Positions 54,347 through 61,413 of a stretch of DNA of 64,000 bases are shown in pieces. This DNA comes from Rubritalea squalenifaciens DSM 18772 (GTDB taxonomy: Bacteria; Verrucomicrobiota; Verrucomicrobiia; Verrucomicrobiales; Akkermansiaceae): NCBI RefSeq assembly GCF_900141815.1, contig NZ_FQYR01000007.1, forward strand, positions 62,001-126,000, read 5' to 3'. Every line of letters starts with the position of its first letter. Position 1 is the first letter of the stretch. The position numbers and the translations under genes were made by a program. A model generated the notes under the pieces. It had not been told where the DNA came from. It did no database searches and worked only from the letters and a program-made list of their open reading frames with translations.

Positions 54347-54769
54347 TTAATCACCTCCGCGCATTTTCGCCACCCACCAGCATCGATATCCAGCCCTGAG
54401 CAGCTCGTAGCTGAGATCTTCACCAAAGCTATCAGGCACAGCCCTGTCCACTTTCATGTGGACAACAGGAGCCCCACCAGATTTCCAAGACTCAGCCTCC
54501 TTGGCCACATAATCCAAGAGCATGTCTCGTCTCACTTTGGTTTTGCCTACCCAAATCTGAGGTTCTTGGCCAGCTGTGACGGTCACCACAATAGGGTTAA
54601 GAAAACGCTGCATCCGGAAATCGTTTTCCGGCAACTTCACCTCAACACCAGCAAGTGGCACAAAGCTCGGCCCAAGTAACGGAAATATAAGAACCAGAGC
54701 GATGAGATCCAAGAGAGGAAGGGCGTGCAGCATCCCAGGCCTCTCAGGCAATGACATCTGAAGCTTCAT
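54347..54769 (-). CDS. exbD: ExbD/TolR-family biopolymer transport protein
   Basis: This 140-residue protein has one N-terminal membrane helix (LPLLDLIALVLIFPLLGPSFV) that carries the conserved Asp (LLDLIALVL) needed for proton use. The periplasmic domain follows (VEVKLPENDFR..., then VVTVTAGQEPQIWVGKTKVRRD and VVHMKVDRAVP). It would work with ExbB as the proton channel that energises a TonB-like partner. Its start overlaps the exbB stop by 4 bases and the next gene begins 5 bases after its stop. Confidence 0.85.
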   Translation of the reverse strand: MKLQMSLPERPGMLHALPLLDLIALVLIFPLLGPSFVPLAGVEVKLPENDFRMQRFLNPIVVTVTAGQEPQIWVGKTKVRRDMLLDYVAKEAESWKSGGAPVVHMKVDRAVPDSFGEDLSYELLRAGYRCWWVAKMRGGD

Positions 54770-55461
54770 TTCTTAGATCCTTTAGCGGCTTCCTTGTCCA
54801 CTTTCTCACTCTGACGGGCTTGCTCACTGAAAGCCACAATCTCGCTCTTTTGCTCGCGAGCATCGCAAATTACATTCACCAACTCAATGGCTGCGCGCTC
54901 GATACGATGGATCAAACGCTTGGCTCTACCGAGGAAGTATAGATACATTAGGTAAGCTGGAACAGCTACCATCAGTCCAAAAGCCGTTGTCACCAGGCTT
55001 TCATAGACGCCCTGAGTCATTTTCTGGGTAGAATCGACCGTTGAGGCATCACTCATGGCTTGGAAAGTATAGATCAGACCAGTCACCGTCCCCATCATTC
55101 CGACGAGCGGAGCCACCAAAGCCACCGTGTAGAGGCCACGCAGATTCTTCTCGATACGAGGAACCTCGAGCTGCCCTGCTTCACGAGCAATGTCCCTGAG
55201 ATCAGCACGGGACAAATGATGCCTCATCAAAGTAGCATGGGCCACGCGAGCGACGGGACCCGGAGCGCGGGCTGCCTCGTGCATGGCTTCACCATAGGCC
55301 TTTTTGCGAACATGATTGGATAAGCCTAAAATAAGATCACCCACATGAATCCGAGTACGCTGAAAAAAGAGAATGCGCTCTAATGTAACCACCGTAGCTA
55401 CAAAAGCCAGTGCCAACAGGACCCATACAAAGGCGCCACCTTCTTTAATCAGCTCAATCAT
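54766..55461 (-). CDS. exbB: ExbB/TolQ/MotA-family proton channel protein
   Basis: This 231-residue protein has three membrane helices: FVWVLLALAFVATVVTLERILFF, then ALVAPLVGMMGTVTGLIYTFQAM, then ESLVTTAFGLMVAVPAYLMYLYF. The second and third carry the family motif LVGMMGTVTGLI..F and the small-residue-rich helix typical of TolQ/ExbB. It starts a four-gene operon (exbB, exbD, TonB-like, zinc ribbon) on the minus strand. The upstream neighbour is nadC, 97 bases away. Confidence 0.9.
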   Translation of the reverse strand: MIELIKEGGAFVWVLLALAFVATVVTLERILFFQRTRIHVGDLILGLSNHVRKKAYGEAMHEAARAPGPVARVAHATLMRHHLSRADLRDIAREAGQLEVPRIEKNLRGLYTVALVAPLVGMMGTVTGLIYTFQAMSDASTVDSTQKMTQGVYESLVTTAFGLMVAVPAYLMYLYFLGRAKRLIHRIERAAIELVNVICDAREQKSEIVAFSEQARQSEKVDKEAAKGSKK

Positions 55462-55557
55462 TTCGCGAAGACTACTGAATTCAGGACTTATAGGAAAGCC
55501 TGATTTGATAAATAAGACTCATTAACTATTCTTAAGATAACTCCCGCCAACCCTCGA

Positions 55558-56406
55558 CTAGAGTTCCACAAACTCAAGTGAAATATCCAGAGCCACCGCC
55601 GAGTGAGTAATCGCCCCTACGGAGATGAAATCCACGCCTGTACTCGCAATGGAAGAAACCCTGTCGAGCACTACCCCACCGCTGGCTTCCAGCTTGGGCT
55701 TATCGTGAGAACCTCTCATCGACACCGCCTCGGCCATCTGCTCATTCGTCATGTTGTCGAGCAGGATGTAATCCACGCCTTCCATCTGAAGGAATGCCTC
55801 TACTTGCTCCAAGCGGTCAGCCTCCAATTCGACTTCCACACCTGGCTTGTCTTGTTTGAGCTGTTTGATGGATTTTTGTAGGAGTTCAAGACCACCTTCT
55901 GCCACCAAGTGGTTATCTTTTACCATAGCCCGGTCATACAATCCCATACGGTGATTGGTCCCGCCACCGGCTACTACGGCCATTTTTTCAAGCAACCGCC
56001 ATCCCGGCGTAGTCTTCCTAGTATCAAGAATCTCTGCTTTGGCATCTTTGGTCTCAGCGACAAATTGTGCCGTCTTCGTGGCTATCCCTGAAAGGCGCTG
56101 CATGAAATTCAGGGCTGTACGCTCTGCGGTGAGTAAGGATCTCGCTGACCCGGAGATCTCCATCGGCCTGGCTCCTACGGTCACACGGCTCCCCTCAGGG
56201 AGTAGACGCTTCACCACGATATCTGAGTCCACTTTCTTAAAGACCGCTTCCACAACGTCCAAACCGGCTACCACACCATCCTCTTTCACGAGCATGAAAG
56301 CCCGGGCCATCTTGTTAGCAGGCACAAAATACTCGGAAGTCACGTCGCCGTCCCCGATATCCTCAGCCAGCGCCATGTCAATCAGCTGTTCCACATGTGG
56401 ATTCAT
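55558..56406 (-). CDS. nadC: Nicotinate-nucleotide pyrophosphorylase (quinolinate phosphoribosyltransferase)
   Basis: NadC converts quinolinate and PRPP to nicotinate mononucleotide in NAD synthesis. It shows ALAEDIGDGDVTSEYFVP at the N-terminus, SARSLLTAERTALNFMQRLSGIATKT, ILDTRKTTPGWRLLEKMAVVAGGGTNHRMGLYDRAMVKDNH (PRPP/quinolinate-binding Arg/His residues) and EASGGVVLDRVSSIASTGVDFISVGAITHS. The 282-residue length is normal. nadA and nadB are not adjacent. It is divergent from lpxC-fabZ. Confidence 0.96.
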   Translation of the reverse strand: MNPHVEQLIDMALAEDIGDGDVTSEYFVPANKMARAFMLVKEDGVVAGLDVVEAVFKKVDSDIVVKRLLPEGSRVTVGARPMEISGSARSLLTAERTALNFMQRLSGIATKTAQFVAETKDAKAEILDTRKTTPGWRLLEKMAVVAGGGTNHRMGLYDRAMVKDNHLVAEGGLELLQKSIKQLKQDKPGVEVELEADRLEQVEAFLQMEGVDYILLDNMTNEQMAEAVSMRGSHDKPKLEASGGVVLDRVSSIASTGVDFISVGAITHSAVALDISLEFVEL

Positions 56407-56491
56407 GCAGGAAACATAACGGGCAATTTACGGGAGAAAACACAAAACTTGAAACTTGCATGTTGTCCCCGCCAAGTTTTCACTCCAAGCC

Positions 56492-57805
56492 ATGCCGACT
56501 GACATGCAACATACACTCGCCAAGCCAGCTACGCTGGAGGGCTCATCCCTGCACACTGGCGAGAAAGTGACTCTCACCATCAAACCAGCTCCGGTTGACT
56601 CCGGCTTTCAATTCCGCCGCATCGACCTTCCAGACCAGCCATTCATCGATGCCGATGTCGATAAGGTTCAAACTGTTGAGCGTGCTACCACCTTGGCTGA
56701 AGGTTCCGTGAAAGTGCATACCGTCGAGCACGTTCTCTCCGCTCTCACTGGTATGGGCGTAGACAATGCTCTGATCGAAATGGACGCTAATGAACCCCCT
56801 ATCGGTGACGGTTCCTCCGCTCCATACGTCGAACTCATCAAGCAAGCAGGCCTAGAGCAGCAGGATGCACCACGCAAAGTCTGGGAAATCCGCGAGCCTA
56901 TCCACCTTGAAACTGGTAACGGTTCCACACTCACCGTCGTTCCTGACAAGGAGTTCCGCGTCTCCGTGACCAATGTTGGTCCTGACGGCCGCTTCACACA
57001 GTTTTTTTCTACCGTCGTCACTCCTGAGACTTATGAAAAGGAAATCGCTCCTGCTCGTACATTCGTCTATTACGAGGATGTGAAGCCACTTCTCGACAAA
57101 GGTCTCATCAAAGGCGGCTCCATCGAGAACGCTGTCGTTATCCGCGGTGAGGAAATCATGAGCAAGGAGCCAATGCGCTTCAACAACGAGTTTGCCCGCC
57201 ACAAGGCACTTGATGTCATTGGTGACCTCATGCTCTCTGGCAAGCGCATCACTGGCCACGTCATCTGCATCAAGCCTGGTCACGGCCCTAACACCAAGAT
57301 GGCTTCTACTCTCAAGCGCGAATACACCCGCATGCGCTCCATGGTTCCACCATTGGCGATTCCAAAGGGCGAGGCAGTGCTCGATATCAACGATATCCTC
57401 AAAATCCTTCCTCACCGTTACCCGTTCCTGCTGGTCGACCGCATCGTCGACTTCGAAGGCGACAACAAGTGCACTGGTGTGAAGAACGTCACCATGAACG
57501 AGCCATTCTTCCCAGGTCACTTCCCAGGTCACCCTATCATGCCAGGTGTTCTTCAGGTAGAAGCCATGGCTCAGGTAGCTTCCGTTCTTATGCTTCGTCT
57601 TCCAGAGAACCAAGGCAAGATCGGCTACTTTATGTCTGCAGACAACGTCAAGTGGCGCCGCCCAGTACTTCCTGGCGACACACTCTTCATCGAAGCTGAG
57701 ATTCTCAAGATGCGCCGCTCTATCGGCTACGCAACTTGCCGCTGCATCGTGAACGGAGATGTTGTTTCCTCAGGTGATCTTAAGTTCTCCCTGATCGACA
57801 ACTAA
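56492..57805 (+). CDS. lpxC: Bifunctional LpxC-FabZ (UDP-3-O-acyl-GlcNAc deacetylase / 3-hydroxyacyl-ACP dehydratase)
   Basis: One chain of 437 residues carries two enzymes. The N-terminal ~290 residues are LpxC, the zinc deacetylase of lipid A synthesis: TLEGSSLHTGEKV, the HTVEHVLSAL zinc motif, EFARHKALDVIGDL and the KPGHGPNTKMAS base region. The C-terminal ~140 residues are FabZ: ILKILPHRYPFLLVDRIVD and MNEPFFPGHFPGHPIMPGVLQVEAMAQVA (catalytic His/Glu). I chose the ATG at 56492 (MPTDMQHTLAKPATLEG); the open frame starts with a TTG at 56456, which is less likely. The fusion implies a Gram-negative outer membrane. A terminator shared with the convergent sulfatase-esterase gene follows. Confidence 0.95.
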   Translation: MPTDMQHTLAKPATLEGSSLHTGEKVTLTIKPAPVDSGFQFRRIDLPDQPFIDADVDKVQTVERATTLAEGSVKVHTVEHVLSALTGMGVDNALIEMDANEPPIGDGSSAPYVELIKQAGLEQQDAPRKVWEIREPIHLETGNGSTLTVVPDKEFRVSVTNVGPDGRFTQFFSTVVTPETYEKEIAPARTFVYYEDVKPLLDKGLIKGGSIENAVVIRGEEIMSKEPMRFNNEFARHKALDVIGDLMLSGKRITGHVICIKPGHGPNTKMASTLKREYTRMRSMVPPLAIPKGEAVLDINDILKILPHRYPFLLVDRIVDFEGDNKCTGVKNVTMNEPFFPGHFPGHPIMPGVLQVEAMAQVASVLMLRLPENQGKIGYFMSADNVKWRRPVLPGDTLFIEAEILKMRRSIGYATCRCIVNGDVVSSGDLKFSLIDN

Positions 57806-57829
57806 GCCGTCGCTTTATCCCTCTTTTAA

Positions 57830-57868
57830 AAAAGCCGCAACAGTTTGACTGTTGCGGCTTTTCTTTTG
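57830..57868. terminator. Bidirectional terminator between lpxC-fabZ and sulfatase-esterase gene
   Basis: A perfect 14-bp stem (AAAAGCCGCAACAG / CTGTTGCGGCTTTT) with a 5-base loop carries T-runs on both strands. It lies between the convergent stops at 57805 and 57884. Confidence 0.9.
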
Positions 57869-57883
57869 AGAGATCTATACTGT

Positions 57884-60076
57884 CTAGAGATCGAGTTTCT
57901 TAAGTTCAGCGTCGAGCGCTTTCCCCCAGATCTCGTAAGAGCCAGCATTGAGGTGAAGCATATCAGGCATCACCTTTTTGCTCAAGGTTCCCTTCTCATC
58001 CAGAAACTGCTCAGAGATATCGACGAAATGCACTTTGCCATCAGTAGAGGCAAATTCCTTGATCTCCTTGTTCACAGCAATGTTGTGCTGTCTCAACTTG
58101 TCCTCAGCTGTGGCACCACGAGGAAATATCCCGAAGAGAACGACATCCATTTCAGGCTTACGGTCCCGCAGAAGCTTGACGATATGCTGAATACCCACAG
58201 CAGTCTCGTGAGGCTTATCGACATTTGACTTGGCATTGTTCGTGCCAATCATAATCACAGCCGCCTTTGGCGCATCATCTGTTGGCATTTCCTCCATCAG
58301 AAGTCGCCACAATACATGCTGTGTGCGGTCTCCACTGAACCCCAGATTGATTGCCTTCCGCGGGGCGAGATACTTTGCCCATGCAGCTTTGCCTGCACCT
58401 TCCCACCCCTGGGTGATCGAGTCCCCAATCATGAGCACTTCATGACCACCAGCTTTCGCTGTTTTCTTTGCCTTATTGTGACGGTCTTTCCACCACTTCT
58501 GGTTCATACGAGAAGCAGGAACCGTGGCATCATAGACCTCATACTCAGCACGCACCTCAAAGTAGAGCTTCTTCATTCTAGCAAAGACATCAGCGTACTC
58601 TGCATCGTCGTGGAATGATTGCATCTCCTTAGGATCCTTCTCCAGATCAAACAAGTTCCACTCGTTGGTGTTAGGGAAGCGCATGATTTTGTAGCGCTGG
58701 GTACGTACACCATCATGCTTGGCCACATGGTGAGTCCTCTCACCTGTGTATTGGTAATAGATAGCCTCACGGAAATCCTCAGGCTTGCTCAGCTCAGATT
58801 TCAGCACAGGCACGATACTCTTGCCCTGCATGTGTGCGGGAGCCTCTACGCCAGCAACATCCAAAAAGGTAGGTCCATAATCAATGTTCTGAATCATCGC
58901 CTTTGGTCTGCTACCCGGCTTGATCACTCCTGGCCAGCGAATCAGGAACGGCATTTCCAGAGACTCCTCAAACATCCAGCGTTTATCGTACCAACCGTGC
59001 TCACCCAGATAGAATCCCTGATCGGATGAATAAATCACGATGGTATTCTCAGCCAGACCAGCCTCGTCTAGATAATCAAGAAGTTTGCCAATACCTTCAT
59101 CCACCCCCTTTACACAGCGGAGATAATTCTTCATGTAGCGCTGATATTTCCATCGGGTCACATCCTGATCGGTCAGCTTACCCGCTTTCATATCGGCGAT
59201 AAATTTCTGGTTCAGCGGCTCGTAATGGGCATCCCACGCCTCACGCTGATCTTCGGTCATGCGCTTATAGTCACCAAAGCCATAACCAGCTGTGAAATGC
59301 TTCGGAAACAGATTTTCACCGTGAAACTTCATATCGTGTCCCCAACTAAAGTGGTTAGCGATACTCATCTCATTCTCAGCCAGAGTCTTTGACCTGTTCT
59401 TGTAGTCATCAAACAAGGTGTCTGGCTCGGGAATAGTAACTCCATCAAACAGCTTGAAGTGTCGGGGAGCTGGACTCCAGGAGCGGTGAGGTGCCTTGTG
59501 CTGGCACATCAGCACGAATGGCTTGTCCTTATCTCTCCCCTCTCTCAGCCATTTCAGAGCCTGCTCGGTCACCACATCATTACAATGACCTTGGTATCTC
59601 TTACGCTTTCCATCAGGCATTTGCATCATGTCAGGGTTGTAGTACATCCCCTGACCGGGCAGGATCTCCCAGAAATCAAAGCCTTGAGGCAGGGAATGCA
59701 AGTGCCACTTACCGATCATCGCAGTCTGATATCCCGCCTTTTGCATCAATCCCGGAAAGGTGGTCTGCGTGCCATCAAACACCGAGTTATTGTTATCCAT
59801 GAATCCATTGCGGTGAGAATGCATGCCAGTAAGGATGGCTGCACGCGATGGTCCACAGATAGAGTTACAGCAGAATGAATTCTCGATCAGTGCCCCCTCC
59901 TTGGCGAGCCGATCAATATTAGGAGTAGGAGCAATATCTTTGAGACGACCTCCATAAGCTGAGATCGCCTCAGTTGCATGGTCATCGGAGAAAATAAACA
60001 GGATGTTTGGCCGCTCGGCTGCAGTAGCCATCACAGAGCCCAACAGTAGTGTACATAGGCGAGTTCGTAACTTCAT
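57884..60076 (-). CDS. Secreted sulfatase fused to an SGNH/GDSL esterase
   Basis: This 730-residue protein has a signal peptide (MKLRTRLCTLLLGSVMATAA). Residues ~22-510 are a formylglycine sulfatase: metal-binding IFSDDHATEAISAYGG, the maturation site Cys74-Gly-Pro-Ser-Arg78 (the C-x-P-S-R form), AMIGKWHLHS and VIYSSDQGFYLGEHGWYDKRWMFEESLEMPFLIRWPG. Residues ~545-730 are an SGNH hydrolase: LMIGDSITQGWEG (Ser 553), INLGFSGDRTQHVLWRL, MIGTNNAKS and DMLHLNAGSYEIWGKAL (Asp/His). One enzyme could therefore remove both sulfate and acyl esters from a marine polysaccharide. The anaerobic or FGE-type maturase needed is not in the window. Confidence 0.92.
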   Translation of the reverse strand: MKLRTRLCTLLLGSVMATAAERPNILFIFSDDHATEAISAYGGRLKDIAPTPNIDRLAKEGALIENSFCCNSICGPSRAAILTGMHSHRNGFMDNNNSVFDGTQTTFPGLMQKAGYQTAMIGKWHLHSLPQGFDFWEILPGQGMYYNPDMMQMPDGKRKRYQGHCNDVVTEQALKWLREGRDKDKPFVLMCQHKAPHRSWSPAPRHFKLFDGVTIPEPDTLFDDYKNRSKTLAENEMSIANHFSWGHDMKFHGENLFPKHFTAGYGFGDYKRMTEDQREAWDAHYEPLNQKFIADMKAGKLTDQDVTRWKYQRYMKNYLRCVKGVDEGIGKLLDYLDEAGLAENTIVIYSSDQGFYLGEHGWYDKRWMFEESLEMPFLIRWPGVIKPGSRPKAMIQNIDYGPTFLDVAGVEAPAHMQGKSIVPVLKSELSKPEDFREAIYYQYTGERTHHVAKHDGVRTQRYKIMRFPNTNEWNLFDLEKDPKEMQSFHDDAEYADVFARMKKLYFEVRAEYEVYDATVPASRMNQKWWKDRHNKAKKTAKAGGHEVLMIGDSITQGWEGAGKAAWAKYLAPRKAINLGFSGDRTQHVLWRLLMEEMPTDDAPKAAVIMIGTNNAKSNVDKPHETAVGIQHIVKLLRDRKPEMDVVLFGIFPRGATAEDKLRQHNIAVNKEIKEFASTDGKVHFVDISEQFLDEKGTLSKKVMPDMLHLNAGSYEIWGKALDAELKKLDL

Positions 60077-60197
60077 GAGTGATTTATCGTTCGATAGTGA
60101 GAGTGAAAGAACGACTCTATGAAGAATAAACTATCAATTTGAAGAGAATTTCTCGGCATCATACACAGCCGCCCCAACATTGCCTGTTTATCGATGA

Positions 60198-61193
60198 CTA
60201 GCGCGGCGGGTGTGGAGGATGAGGCGGATGTCCGTCTCCATCCGGCCGACGATGGTCGCCGCGATGATCTGGCCGACGATGATCTTCACGCCGGTCTGGT
60301 CTTCCCCTCTCATGGTGCGGGCCTCGCTCTCTCCCCCCACGAGGACCACCACGATGCTCAAAGCTTGGATCAGGTTCGCCGCGGAAAAGTCGAGGTATGA
60401 ACGGAAAATCCTCAGTCAAAACATAATAATAGGTACCATCAGGAAATTCTGGAGTCACCCCCTCACGCCCGTTGCATTCATCCAGATCTCCAGCCCCTTG
60501 CACGTACTCAAAATCCTGAGCAAAACTCCCGTCAGGTTTACCGCCTGGCCCACCATCACGCTTTCCCGTCTTGAGCTTGTAGCTGGACTTTAGCTTTATC
60601 AGAGAGCTTTTGGAATCGGATGCCTCTTTATGCCCATAAAGAGCGTAGATGGGATAGCCATCAGCAGCCCAGCCAATCAGCGTCATCTCTTGTTTGTTCG
60701 CCTTTAACTCTATCAGCAAGCCATTGGGCATGCCATGGTAATGATACGCTCCAGTGGGCTGAACATGGGCATGATTTTCATCTAATCCCAAATTCAGTTT
60801 GCTGGTAAGCGCCTCATAAGACCAACGCCTATCATTATTCCACGTCTCTGCTGTTCCTGGATCAAATACGACACCATTGACGGCTACTCCAAATACCTGT
60901 CCCAGAGCATTCCTTGGCCTATCCAGCTTCTTTGGTGTCACAGGCACCTCGAATCGATAGTTCTGAACCCTGATTTCATTAGGGTTGTGTCGATTTGGAA
61001 AACTGCCAGTACTGTGTACAGGAATCCCATTGGCTGTGATCACCCGCTTATCACCTTCCACTTTGATTTGGACTTCATTCTTAGCCTCCCCCACGGAGGC
61101 TTTTCTTGAGGTTTTCTCATGCACTCCCTCATGAGCATGCAGCAACCCGCAAATACATCCGGAGCTCACTACCACTGTTATCAATTTCTTCAT
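60198..61193 (-). CDS. Secreted YHYH-domain protein with Arg/His/Pro-rich tail
   Basis: This 331-residue protein starts MKKLITVVVSSGCICGLLHAHEGVHEK (signal peptide; the frame is open to a GTG at 61196). The YHYH domain is marked by HAHVQPTGAYHYHGMPNGLL and IGWAADGYPIYALYG, ending with DECNGREGVTPEFPDGTYYYVLTEDFPFIPRLFRG. The last ~55 residues are low complexity: repeats of RRPDHRGDHRRPDGDGHPP, ending PPHPPHPPR, probably cation- or polyanion-binding (inference). The domain's function is unknown. It lies between two sulfatase genes: 121 bases downstream on the same strand is the sulfatase-esterase, and the larger sulfatase is divergent. Confidence 0.85.
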   Translation of the reverse strand: MKKLITVVVSSGCICGLLHAHEGVHEKTSRKASVGEAKNEVQIKVEGDKRVITANGIPVHSTGSFPNRHNPNEIRVQNYRFEVPVTPKKLDRPRNALGQVFGVAVNGVVFDPGTAETWNNDRRWSYEALTSKLNLGLDENHAHVQPTGAYHYHGMPNGLLIELKANKQEMTLIGWAADGYPIYALYGHKEASDSKSSLIKLKSSYKLKTGKRDGGPGGKPDGSFAQDFEYVQGAGDLDECNGREGVTPEFPDGTYYYVLTEDFPFIPRLFRGEPDPSFEHRGGPRGGRERGPHHERGRPDRREDHRRPDHRGDHRRPDGDGHPPHPPHPPR

Positions 61194-61413
61194 CACGAGG
61201 ACTATAACACTGACTGACTTAATAGAACATTATTGCACAGGAGAATTTTTCGGGCCCTCAAGCATGAACATTTTGTACAATTTAACCCCCTCTCTAGCCC
61301 TGATTTTGGCGATTAAACAATTCTAGCCTGAGAATCTTCTTCTCATAATGATTAAACGCCCCTGAAAAACACTACAAACACATCACAATTAGCACCTTAT
61401 CTATCCACCAACG

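Noticed and set aside
56852-57613. Long (253-codon) minus-strand open frame opposite lpxC-fabZ
   Set aside because: It lies wholly inside a gene with intact LpxC and FabZ motifs and shows no protein-like domains.
56492-57805. lpxC-fabZ fusion considered as a novel or artefactual join
   Set aside because: The bifunctional LpxC/FabZ form is already known from other Gram-negative lineages and both halves are intact in one frame.
60194-60593. Plus-strand frames opposite the YHYH tail
   Set aside because: They arise from the Arg/Pro-rich repeats of the minus-strand tail; the YHYH motifs settle the strand.
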